A program made the translations under genes and the position numbers. The notes under the pieces are model-generated. The model did no database searches. It was not told the origin of the DNA and saw nothing but the letters and a program-made list of their open reading frames with translations. From Chloroflexota bacterium (lineage in GTDB: Bacteria > Chloroflexota > Anaerolineae > Anaerolineales > Villigracilaceae), in the NCBI GenBank assembly GCA_016191985.1, contig JACPVB010000214.1:1-8578 (forward strand): 8,578 nt of DNA, given 5' to 3'. Positions 1 through 6,051 of this stretch are shown piece after piece (within the stretch, counting starts at the first letter, position 1; each line of letters starts with the position of its first letter).

Positions 1-533
1 GTTGCACCTTGTACGTTTTGAAGCAGCGTTCGCGGCTGCCTGTCCACATGGATGCCGCGCAGGGTGTCACAGGAGGGATGGTAGGTCAGCAGACCGTCCC
101 ATTTTGCGCCGAGATCGGTCACGTGGAGTTTGTCCACGAGATATTCGGTGAATTCATAGACCCGTTCTGATAACGCCTTTGCGCGCGGATACCAGACCGA
201 ATCGCCTTCAAACAATTCCAAATAATTATGCCTGAAATGATGAGCGCAGGAGCCTGAGGGAGTGATGATATCAGGCAAGACTTCCGAAGTCTTTACCCAC
301 AGGGCGCTTTGCGAAGACTTCGGAAATCTCTCGAACACTTTGATCGTATGCTCTGCAATCGCGCGCGCATCTCTGCGGAGACCGGCGTTGAATTGCGGCT
401 GTCCGCAGCAGGTTTGATCGGGAGGGAAGTCCACGTCAATGCCGAGGCGGTGGAGAATGTCCACGACGGCCTCACCCGTTTCCGGGAAGAATGAATCGGT
501 CAGGCAGGTGATAAAGAGTTGAACGGTGGGCAT
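1..533 (-). CDS. LutA/YkgE-like (Fe-S)-binding protein, C-terminus beyond window
   Basis: Reading leftward from ATG at 531-533 gives 177 codons with no stop before the window edge. The start MPTVQLFITCLTD, the TCCGQPQFNAG motif (Cys42-Cys43), the TPSGSC motif (Cys96) and YHPSC (Cys155) match the cysteine-rich CCG domains of the LutA/YkgE/glycolate-oxidase iron-sulfur subunit family. Members of about 240 residues usually work with LutB/LutC-like partners in L-lactate oxidation. No such partner is visible here, so the substrate is not assigned. Residues 70-86 (FPKSSQSALWVKTSEVL) lie between helix and TPSGSC motif where, from memory of the family, only a few residues occur. They coincide exactly with a palindromic DNA element (277-325), suggesting an in-frame insertion. 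No Shine-Dalgarno is seen; a TATAAT box six bases before the ATG suggests a leaderless mRNA. Confidence 0.85.
   Translation of the reverse strand, partial: MPTVQLFITCLTDSFFPETGEAVVDILHRLGIDVDFPPDQTCCGQPQFNAGLRRDARAIAEHTIKVFERFPKSSQSALWVKTSEVLPDIITPSGSCAHHFRHNYLELFEGDSVWYPRAKALSERVYEFTEYLVDKLHVTDLGAKWDGLLTYHPSCDTLRGIHVDRQPRTLLQNVQGA
277..325. repeat. Palindromic element inside the LutA-like gene
   Basis: Perfect 12-bp inverted arms lie at 282-293 (TTCCGAAGTCTT) and 314-325 (AAGACTTCGGAA), with a 20-nt loop. The left end, 277-293 (AAGACTTCCGAAGTCTT), is itself an odd palindrome with 8-bp arms. The element translates in frame as residues 70-86 of the host protein, without a stop. It resembles small mobile palindromes of the REP or Rickettsia-palindromic-element kind, but membership of a dispersed family cannot be shown from one copy. 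Confidence 0.6.
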
Positions 534-539
534 GAGGAA

Positions 540-545
540 ATTATA
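540..545 (-). promoter_or_regulatory. -10 box (TATAAT) just upstream of the LutA-like gene
   Basis: A perfect TATAAT on the minus strand ends six bases before the ATG, so transcription would begin at or next to the start codon. This fits the lack of a ribosome binding site. No convincing -35 box is seen at the right distance. The terminator of the upstream gene lies immediately before it, consistent with a separate transcription unit. Confidence 0.4.
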
Positions 546-550
546 CGCCC

Positions 551-586
551 AATAAAAAATCCCCTGAGCTTTGAATCTCAAAGGAT
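551..586 (-). terminator. Rho-independent terminator after the methyltransferase-like gene
   Basis: On the minus strand, ATCCTTTGAG pairs with CTCAGGGGAT (10 bp, two G-U wobbles) around an 8-nt loop and is followed directly by a run of T residues (TTTTTTATT). It lies about 30 nt after the TAA at 615 and separates that gene from the LutA-like gene. Confidence 0.7.
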
Positions 587-614
587 TTTAAAATTATGAT
601 TCAATTCGCAGTGG

Positions 615-1499
615 TTACACTTCGACCCATTCCATGTCTTTTACGAGTGGGAACCTGTGCTCAGCGCCATACTGATTCCAACTGGATTGCAAACAGCATT
701 GTACTGAAACCTCAGGAAAAAAATCTTCCCCGACGCCATCTCTCATAAAAAAGGCATTCCAGCCCCCTTTATTACAGCCGACAAGGCGGTATCCTTTTTG
801 CCTGCCTAATTTGACAAAAGCCTGCAACGAAGCGCCGCAATAGTTATTGTTCTCTTTGTTGACCGGGTAGTCTGCCACGGAAAAACTAGGGCTGTAAGGC
901 ACTGTCCACGCGTGGGTTGGTCCGAGCAGGTCCTGATATTCCACGACGACGACTCTCGGTTGGATAATTTCCAAGGCCTTCCAGATCCAATAGTCCACTC
1001 CGTCGATATCCAGGCAAAATAAATCCACCTCGCCGGTGTATTCATGCTTTTCAAGCAGACCGTTGATGCCTTCAGCCGTCACCATGGCAGAGATTAAAGT
1101 CGGCGGTGTCAGGCAGTTTTCTATCTGCGTTAAATAAAATTCTTTTGCAATTTCAATATTGCGAGGATTCCCGTCCACAAGCAAGCCAGTAAACCCCTGG
1201 TTCATGATCAAATTAGCAACGCTGCTGCCCATGACGGACCCCGAACCAATGTCCACGCATTTTTTGTTCGTTGTCCCGATGAGTGAGAAGATGTACAGCA
1301 GGATGCCATCTTCGTTGGTGGTTGAATAAACATCAAAACCCACATCGTCAAAATTCAGCATTTCTTTTCGAGCGGCGGCCTCCCTGTATTTCAAGGACAA
1401 AAGGATTTGAGTTTGACGGCTGCTGGCCAATCCCCTGACGGTTGGCTCCAGAATCTTGCTGGCTGTTTTTTGAAGAATCTTTATCAACGTTCTTTTCAT
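615..1499 (-). CDS. Putative class I SAM-dependent (FkbM-like) methyltransferase
   Basis: 294 residues. After an N-terminal helix-rich stretch the core shows a Rossmann-type motif I, CVDIGSGS (residues 81-88), a second strand ending in an acidic residue, GLLVDGN (105-111), and a later strand DLFCLDIDGVDYWIWKAL (159-176) followed by VVVVEYQD. This order is typical of class I methyltransferases and of FkbM-like proteins, where the aspartate after motif I contacts SAM. The tail rich in Trp, Tyr and Cys (residues 200-294) is not recognised. The acceptor substrate is unknown; no sugar or polyketide genes are next to it. The start is supported by AGGGAG five bases before the ATG. No membrane segments or signal peptide are evident. 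It is probably monocistronic, with its own promoter and terminator. A degenerate non-enzymatic member of the fold cannot be excluded. Confidence 0.7.
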   Translation of the reverse strand: MKRTLIKILQKTASKILEPTVRGLASSRQTQILLSLKYREAAARKEMLNFDDVGFDVYSTTNEDGILLYIFSLIGTTNKKCVDIGSGSVMGSSVANLIMNQGFTGLLVDGNPRNIEIAKEFYLTQIENCLTPPTLISAMVTAEGINGLLEKHEYTGEVDLFCLDIDGVDYWIWKALEIIQPRVVVVEYQDLLGPTHAWTVPYSPSFSVADYPVNKENNNYCGASLQAFVKLGRQKGYRLVGCNKGGWNAFFMRDGVGEDFFPEVSVQCCLQSSWNQYGAEHRFPLVKDMEWVEV

Positions 1500-1536
1500 T
1501 TTTTCTCCCTGTGAATTTGTAACGAGACTGGTCTGG

Positions 1537-1565
1537 AGTATACAACAGTTACACCCTCCTGTGTA
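1537..1565 (-). promoter_or_regulatory. Candidate sigma-70 promoter of the methyltransferase-like gene
   Basis: On the minus strand TACACA (1560-1565, 4/6 to TTGACA) is followed after 17 nt by TATACT (1537-1542, 5/6 to TATAAT). The predicted 5' leader is about 30 nt and contains the AGGGAG ribosome binding site. Confidence 0.4.
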
Positions 1566-1617
1566 TGAGAGTCTGTTGCAAAATCATGGCTTTTTAAAAA
1601 TGGCTCTTTGGGATTAA

Positions 1618-1706
1618 GTGGGGCTGCCTCGCCACAGAGCGCACAGAGACCTTTGAGAAAAGCTCAAAAAACTCATTTTCTCTGTGACCTCTGTGGCTTA
1701 CCCCAC
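1618..1706. repeat. Long compound inverted repeat between pfkA and the methyltransferase-like gene
   Basis: Nested arms are GTGGGG (1618-1623) with CCCCAC (1701-1706), GCCACAGAG (1631-1639) with CTCTGTGGC (1689-1697), and CACAGAGA (1642-1649) with TCTCTGTG (1679-1686). Inside the loop is a further hairpin, TTTGAG (1652-1657) with CTCAAA (1663-1668). It lies downstream of pfkA and could end or stabilise its transcript. CACAGAG-rich palindromes of this style are common intergenic repeats in environmental genomes. The rest of the 1566-1743 gap shows no gene. Confidence 0.7.
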
Positions 1707-1743
1707 CAAATACCAGAGAACCTTGATTCATAAAAATAACGTG

Positions 1744-2859
1744 TTAGCCGAATGAGATGCCCATATCACAAGCGGTCAGGACGATATCCGAATCCATCGG
1801 CACCATTTTCATTTTTCCAATGGCCTCTTCGATGGGAACGTATTTAACATGCGGCGGGTCGAGAGCGACCATTACACCGGCCTGTCCTTCTTCCAACCCA
1901 CGAACCGCTGCCGCGCCGAAACGCAGAGCTGTGAGGCGGTCGAAGGATGTGGGCGAACCTCCGCGCAGCAGATGGCCGAGAACGACCACGCGAGTCTCCT
2001 TGCCTGAAATAGCGTGGATCTCAGCCGCCACTTTTTCGCCAATGCCGCCCAAACGCTCTGCGCGGCCTGCCTCATGTTCAAGCACTGTGACTCCACCGCC
2101 CACCGGAGTTGCGCCTTCGGCCACCACCACGATGGTAAATTTGTTGCCGCGTTCCTCGCGTTCTTTGATCTTTTCAACCACCTTGTAGATGTCATAGGGT
2201 TTTTCGGGAATCAAGATCACGTCCGCGGAACCAGCCACACCTGAGTGGAGAGCGATCCAACCAGCGTAGCGTCCCATCACTTCGACGACCATCACACGTC
2301 CATGCGAAGCCGCGGTGGAATGCAGACGGTCCAATGCTTCTGTGGCAAAGCCGACGGCGGTATCAAAACCAAAGGTGACGTCTGTTTTGTCCAGATCGTT
2401 GTCAATCGTCTTCGGCACGGAGATCAGGCGCAAACCCTTTTTTGCAAGGACACTTGCGATTGCCAGCGAACCGTCTCCGCCAACCGTGATGAGCGCATCG
2501 ATGTGATGCAGGCGGAACCCACGCACGATCTCATCGGTACGATCCACTTCTTCTATCGTTCCATCCGGCCGTGTGATCGGATACCTGAGCGGGTTATTGC
2601 GGTTGCTGGTTCCCAAAATAGTTCCACCCAAATGGGTAATACCTCTGACTCTTTCGCGGGTCAGTGGAACAAAACCACCACTCGGATATTCTTCCGGTGA
2701 CAAAATCCCGTGAAAACCATCGAGGACTCCATACACATCCCAACCACGCATGTGCCCGGAAAGGGCCGCCGCACGAATGACAGCGTTCAAGCCGGGAGCG
2801 TCGCCGCCGCCCGTGCTGATCGCTATTTTTTTAATTGGCATATGTTGATACGCAGACAT
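1744..2859 (-). CDS. pfkA: 6-phosphofructokinase (group III type)
   Basis: 371 residues, near the usual family length. It transfers a phosphoryl group to fructose 6-phosphate to form fructose 1,6-bisphosphate, the committed step of glycolysis, in the cytosol. Motifs in order: nucleotide loop STGGGDAPGLNA (residues 15-26), GTSNRNNP (83-90), GGDGS (127-131), PKTIDND (149-155) with catalytic Asp153, MGRYAGW (195-201), and the sugar-phosphate site LLRGGSPTSFDR (297-308). Gly130 is at the position typical of ATP enzymes (E. coli 104), while Lys150 is at the position typical of pyrophosphate enzymes (E. coli 124). Group III enzymes show this mix, so the donor (ATP or PPi) is not settled by sequence. 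The start at 2859 has GGAG seven bases upstream; the internal Met7 has none. A TATAAT box lies upstream. It is divergent from alpha-glucan phosphorylase, which feeds the same pathway. Confidence 0.93.
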   Translation of the reverse strand: MSAYQHMPIKKIAISTGGGDAPGLNAVIRAAALSGHMRGWDVYGVLDGFHGILSPEEYPSGGFVPLTRERVRGITHLGGTILGTSNRNNPLRYPITRPDGTIEEVDRTDEIVRGFRLHHIDALITVGGDGSLAIASVLAKKGLRLISVPKTIDNDLDKTDVTFGFDTAVGFATEALDRLHSTAASHGRVMVVEVMGRYAGWIALHSGVAGSADVILIPEKPYDIYKVVEKIKEREERGNKFTIVVVAEGATPVGGGVTVLEHEAGRAERLGGIGEKVAAEIHAISGKETRVVVLGHLLRGGSPTSFDRLTALRFGAAAVRGLEEGQAGVMVALDPPHVKYVPIEEAIGKMKMVPMDSDIVLTACDMGISFG

Positions 2860-2896
2860 AGAATTACTCCATCTAAATAGTTAAGTTTCGATTTGG

Positions 2897-2902
2897 ATTA
2901 TA
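2897..2902 (-). promoter_or_regulatory. -10 box (TATAAT) of pfkA
   Basis: A perfect TATAAT on the minus strand lies about 38 bases upstream of the pfkA ATG, which would give a leader of about 30 nt containing the GGAG site. No clear -35 hexamer is seen 16-18 nt upstream, so an activator or an alternative sigma factor is possible. Confidence 0.4.
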
Positions 2903-3028
2903 GTACCAGCATTCGCTTGGAGCTATATGGAAATCCACACCTTGTTGCTATTACAATTTACAGGGAGAAAAATAACGTTGCCTCCACATAATTTGTTCAC
3001 TCAACAGACAAATTCACGATTCTAAAAA

Positions 3029-3057
3029 ATACCGAATCCCTTGTTTTACGGTATCAT
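3029..3057 (+). promoter_or_regulatory. Candidate -10 box and overlapping inverted repeat upstream of glgP
   Basis: ATACCG (3029-3034) and CGGTAT (3049-3054) form a 6-bp inverted repeat. Its right arm overlaps a -10-like TATCAT (3052-3057) placed eight bases before the glgP ATG. There is no Shine-Dalgarno sequence, so a leaderless transcript is likely and the repeat could be a repressor operator. The -35 region is not convincing. The rest of the 2860-3065 divergent region shows no other clear structure. Confidence 0.3.
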
Positions 3058-3065
3058 TCGCCGCT

Positions 3066-5198
3066 ATGGAATTCTTAACTTCTCCCTCTCAAAAATTTGA
3101 ACTCCCCAAGCGCATTGCGCGGCTTGGCGAACTCGCCACAAACCTGTGGTGGACCTGGCATCCTGAAGCAGTCCGTCTTTTTGGCCGACTCGATTATGAC
3201 TTGTGGGAACGCCTCGGACACAACCCGATCCGATTCTTGAAAGAGATCGAATGCGCGCGCCTGGACCAGGCCGCGAAAGACAAGGATTATCTCGCGTTGT
3301 ACGATGCGCTTTTTGAAAAATTCAATTCCTATTTCACAAAAGAATCGTGGACTCAAAAAGCACATCCCGAATTGAAAAATCCGATTGCATATTTTTCGAT
3401 GGAATTCGGCTTGCATGAAACATTGCCCATCTATTCGGGCGGCCTCGGCGTGTTGTCTGGCGATCACTTGAAAGAATCATCCGACCTCGGCCTGCCGCTC
3501 ATCGGCGTCGGCTTCATGTACGCGCAGGGATATTTTTCCCAGCGCATCAGCGAAGACGGCTGGCAGGAAGCGCTCAACAACCCGCTGACATTCGAGCACC
3601 TGCCCGTTGCACTTGTTACAAAAAATAACAAGCCCGTTACGATTGAAATTAAATTCCCTGACCGCAACATCACCGTCCAGGTGTGGGAGACCCGCGTGGG
3701 GCGCATCCCGCTTTATCTGCTTGATTCAAACGTCGAAGGCAACGATGAATATGATCGTTTATTAACCGCCCGCCTGTATTGGTCCGACCTCGACCGCCGC
3801 ATCATGCAGGAAGTTTTGCTTGGCATCGGCGGCGTGCGGATGCTGCGCGCTTTGGGATATTCTCCCGATGTCTGGCACATGAACGAGGGACACGCCTCTT
3901 TCTTAACCCTGGAGCGGGCGCGTGAACTGGTGGCAAAGGGCCTCACCTTTGCAGATGCCGCCCAAAAGACCCTCGGACAAAATGTCTTCACCACGCACAC
4001 CCCCGTCCCCGCGGGCAACGACGAGTTCCCCCTCTGGCTGATGGACAAATATCTTGCCACCTACTGGCCCGAGCTTGGCCTCACCCGCGAAGAATTCATG
4101 GATGTTGCCAAACATCACCAGCCGCACGGCGAAACTTATTCCATGCCGATCCTTGCGTTGAAATTCTCCGGTGGCAGCAATGGTGTTTCCGAACTGCACG
4201 GCGAAGTCTCACGCGATATGTGGAAGTTCCTGTGGGAAGATCGCGACGTGAAAGATGTCCCGATCCAACACGTCACCAACGGAGTCCACACCGCGAATTG
4301 GATGGCCCGCCGCCTCAATGTTCTGCTCGAAAAATATCTCGGCGCAGACTGGTACGATAACCTCGATAACCAGGAGTTGATGGAAAAAATCAACTCGATC
4401 CCTGACCCTGAATTATGGGGAGTACGTCAGCACCTCAAACGTAAGCTGGCCTTCTACATGCGCGAACGCGTCCGCGACCGCTGGACCCTGGGTGGCTTCC
4501 ATCCTGTGCAGGTGGTTTCCTCCGGTGTGCTCATCAACCCCTACGCGTTGACCATTGGCTTTGCGCGCCGCTTTGCCACCTACAAGCGCGCCAACCTGAT
4601 CCTCTCCGATATTGAACGTCTGCTTGACATCATCAACCGCCCCAATATGCCAGTGCAGATCATCTTCGCAGGCAAGGCACATCCCGCGGATGAGCCCGGC
4701 AAGCAGTTGATCCAAAAAGTCTATCGCACCGTGAAGAAAGCCGAAACGGGCGGACGCCTTGTCTTCCTCGAAGATTACGATATGAACCTGGCGCGTTATC
4801 TCGTCCAGGGTGTGGATGTGTGGATGAACACGCCGCGCCGCCCCTACGAGGCCAGCGGCACCTCAGGCATGAAAGCCGCTGTCAATGGCGTGCTCAACTT
4901 CTCCGTGCTGGATGGCTGGTGGCGTGAAGCTTACAACGGCACCAACGGCTGGTCGATTGGCCGTGATGAGCCGTATGAATCGAACGAGATTCAGGATACT
5001 GCCGACGCCGAGGACTTGTATCACAAGCTCGAGCACGAAATTATCCCCATGTATTACAATCGCGACCCGAAGGAAATGTCCCACGAGTGGATTGGCCGCA
5101 TGAAAGACACCATGAAGACGGTCATCCCACAATTCTCCACCCGCCGCATGGTGAAGGAATACGTAGAGAAGTTCTACGCTCCCGCAGTAAAATCGTAA
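3066..5198 (+). CDS. glgP: Alpha-glucan (glycogen/maltodextrin) phosphorylase, GT35
   Basis: 710 residues. It cleaves alpha-1,4-glucan ends with phosphate to release glucose 1-phosphate, using pyridoxal phosphate. The N-terminus (LARLGELATNLWW-like, with WTWHPEAVRLFGRLD) is the DUF3417 domain that marks the shorter prokaryotic alpha-glucan phosphorylase subfamily, about 700-850 residues. Then come YSGGLGVLSGDHLK, MNEGHASFLTLERA (around 272), FTTHTPVPAGNDEF, HVTNGVHTANWM, GFARRFATYKRA (around 500), FAGKAHPADEPGKQ and the PLP site EASGTSGMKAAVNG with Lys603 as the Schiff-base lysine. All family motifs are intact. The ATG at 3066 has no ribosome binding site but follows a -10-like box closely. 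The rhodanese gene follows after 64 nt and may be co-transcribed. The divergent pfkA neighbour fits use of stored glucan in glycolysis. Confidence 0.95.
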   Translation: MEFLTSPSQKFELPKRIARLGELATNLWWTWHPEAVRLFGRLDYDLWERLGHNPIRFLKEIECARLDQAAKDKDYLALYDALFEKFNSYFTKESWTQKAHPELKNPIAYFSMEFGLHETLPIYSGGLGVLSGDHLKESSDLGLPLIGVGFMYAQGYFSQRISEDGWQEALNNPLTFEHLPVALVTKNNKPVTIEIKFPDRNITVQVWETRVGRIPLYLLDSNVEGNDEYDRLLTARLYWSDLDRRIMQEVLLGIGGVRMLRALGYSPDVWHMNEGHASFLTLERARELVAKGLTFADAAQKTLGQNVFTTHTPVPAGNDEFPLWLMDKYLATYWPELGLTREEFMDVAKHHQPHGETYSMPILALKFSGGSNGVSELHGEVSRDMWKFLWEDRDVKDVPIQHVTNGVHTANWMARRLNVLLEKYLGADWYDNLDNQELMEKINSIPDPELWGVRQHLKRKLAFYMRERVRDRWTLGGFHPVQVVSSGVLINPYALTIGFARRFATYKRANLILSDIERLLDIINRPNMPVQIIFAGKAHPADEPGKQLIQKVYRTVKKAETGGRLVFLEDYDMNLARYLVQGVDVWMNTPRRPYEASGTSGMKAAVNGVLNFSVLDGWWREAYNGTNGWSIGRDEPYESNEIQDTADAEDLYHKLEHEIIPMYYNRDPKEMSHEWIGRMKDTMKTVIPQFSTRRMVKEYVEKFYAPAVKS

Positions 5199-5215
5199 AT
5201 TGTGATCTCTTTTGC

Positions 5216-5241
5216 CCTCGCCGCCGGGGACGGCGGCGAGG
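5216..5241. repeat. Perfect 11-bp GC-rich hairpin between glgP and the rhodanese gene
   Basis: CCTCGCCGCCG (5216-5226) pairs with CGGCGGCGAGG (5231-5241) around a GGGA loop, 18 nt after the glgP stop. There is no adjacent T-run, so it is more likely an mRNA-stabilising or attenuating hairpin within the operon than a simple terminator. Confidence 0.6.
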
Positions 5242-5262
5242 ACGCCACCTGGAGTTTTATAC

Positions 5263-5607
5263 ATGTTCCCAGAAATTACTGTTACCGAACTCGGTGAGAA
5301 ATTAAAGTCAGAAGAAAAATTCATCCTGTTGGACGTGCGTGAACTGTCAGAGTTGGAAAATGCCAAAATCGAAGACAGCAGGCTCGAGGTCACGCCAATG
5401 AGCCGCCTTGCAAATGAAGGGCCAAACGCCCTGTCGGACCTGGTCCGCTCGCAGGAAGTTCCCGTCTACGTGTTGTGTCATCACGGCAACCGCAGTATGC
5501 AGGTGACCATGTGGCTGGCGCAGCAGGGATATAAAAATGTTGTCAACGTGCGCGGGGGAATTGACGAGTACGCGCGCAGGGTTGATTCTTCCGTTGGGTT
5601 TTATTAG
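5263..5607 (+). CDS. Rhodanese-like domain protein
   Basis: 114 residues from ATG at 5263. A single rhodanese domain is seen: start MFPEITVTELGEKL, strand FILLDVRELSE, and the active loop VLCHHGNRSM with the sulfur-accepting cysteine in the CxxGxRS pattern. The end NVRGGIDEYARRVDSSVGFY is typical of single-domain rhodaneses, including those fused to MoeB-type enzymes. Such proteins carry a persulfide for sulfur transfer; the partner is not visible. The usual HIPMS segment appears as EVTPMSRL. The start at 5263 has GGAG eight bases before it. A longer reading to 5212 would translate the GC-rich hairpin and adds no conserved sequence. It is cytosolic, without signal peptide or membrane segment. 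It probably shares the glgP transcript, but a functional link to glucan breakdown is not evident. The stop is TAG. Confidence 0.88.
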   Translation: MFPEITVTELGEKLKSEEKFILLDVRELSELENAKIEDSRLEVTPMSRLANEGPNALSDLVRSQEVPVYVLCHHGNRSMQVTMWLAQQGYKNVVNVRGGIDEYARRVDSSVGFY

Positions 5608-5623
5608 TCACTTGCAAGCTTAA

Positions 5624-5712
5624 GTGCGTCGCACCTTAATGAATAAGCAGAATCCAATCGATTGGATTCTGCTTATTCATGGGAATATTTCACCCGTTTG
5701 GTGCGACGCACC
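5624..5712. repeat. 42-bp perfect palindrome flanked by GTGCGTCGCACC inverted repeats
   Basis: Bases 5639-5680 are a perfect palindrome: two 21-base halves with no loop, centred on ATCGAT and beginning ATGAATAAGCAGAATCC. It is bracketed by GTGCGTCGCACC (5624-5635) and the inverted GGTGCGACGCAC (5700-5711). The unit follows the rhodanese stop at once and could form a long cruciform or hairpin. It lacks a T-run, so termination is possible but not shown. Confidence 0.75.
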
Positions 5713-5734
5713 CCTGCGCCCGTCCCTTAAACCA

Positions 5735-5760
5735 GACTGCCATCCTTGCGGATGGCAGTC
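5735..5760. repeat. Perfect 11-bp hairpin with TTGC loop
   Basis: GACTGCCATCC (5735-5745) pairs fully with GGATGGCAGTC (5750-5760) around TTGC. It lies 22 nt after the palindromic unit and five before a third hairpin, so the 5608-5815 stretch is a row of strong hairpins with no credible gene. Confidence 0.65.
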
Positions 5761-5765
5761 GTGGG

Positions 5766-5809
5766 GCGCTGTGGCTTCCTGACTTACTTGAGGAGGGATG
5801 CCACAGCGC
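5766..5809. repeat. Inverted repeat, 13/14 matching arms
   Basis: The left arm GCGCTGTGGCTTCC (5766-5779) and right arm (5796-5809, reverse complement GCGCTGTGGCATCC) differ at one base, with a 16-nt loop. It is part of the hairpin cluster upstream of the DUF4153-type gene. Confidence 0.6.
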
Positions 5810-5904
5810 TGGGTTTAATGCTACTATCCATGAGAGACATCACCTCCTCCTTTCTATAGGATGGCGGTTTAATTTGTTTGCCCCCGAACAATGACAGCAG
5901 TATG

Positions 5905-5988
5905 TCACAGAATAATTTGGATGTCAATAGGCCAATTTGGATTCTCACAGATTTGTAATTTTCCCCATTATCAGGAAAATTTCTGATA
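5905..5988 (+). promoter_or_regulatory. Phased direct repeats and an inverted repeat upstream of the membrane protein gene
   Basis: AATTTGGAT occurs at 5914-5922 and 5934-5942, 20 bp apart. TCACAGA occurs at 5905-5911 and 5945-5951, 40 bp apart. Spacings of about two and four helical turns suit a regulator binding one DNA face. Just downstream TATCAG (5969-5974) and CTGATA (5983-5988) form a 6-bp inverted repeat. No promoter hexamers are convincing. The remaining gap (5816-6051) shows no gene. Confidence 0.3.
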
Positions 5989-6051
5989 CCTTTTGAGAGA
6001 CTCCGCAAGACCATCAAGGCTATCCTTCGGAAAATTCGATCAGGAGAAATT

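Noticed and set aside
1757..2700. Rightward open frames of about 145-150 codons opposite pfkA
   Set aside because: They are antisense shadows of a strongly conserved enzyme gene.
5212..5262. N-terminal extension of the rhodanese to 5212
   Set aside because: It translates the GC-rich hairpin into low-complexity residues, while ATG 5263 has a well-spaced GGAG and matches the usual domain start.
5624..5809. CRISPR array or tRNA cluster suggested by the repeated hairpins
   Set aside because: The hairpins differ from each other, there is no regular repeat-spacer pattern and no cloverleaf or CCA end.
5798..5818. Tiny leader peptide frame MPQRWV after GGAGG
   Set aside because: The Shine-Dalgarno is only one base from the ATG, and the site is one arm of an inverted repeat; no attenuator context.
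5679..5894. Rightward 71-codon frame in the hairpin cluster
   Set aside because: It reads straight through inverted repeats, lacks a ribosome binding site and shows no protein-like pattern.
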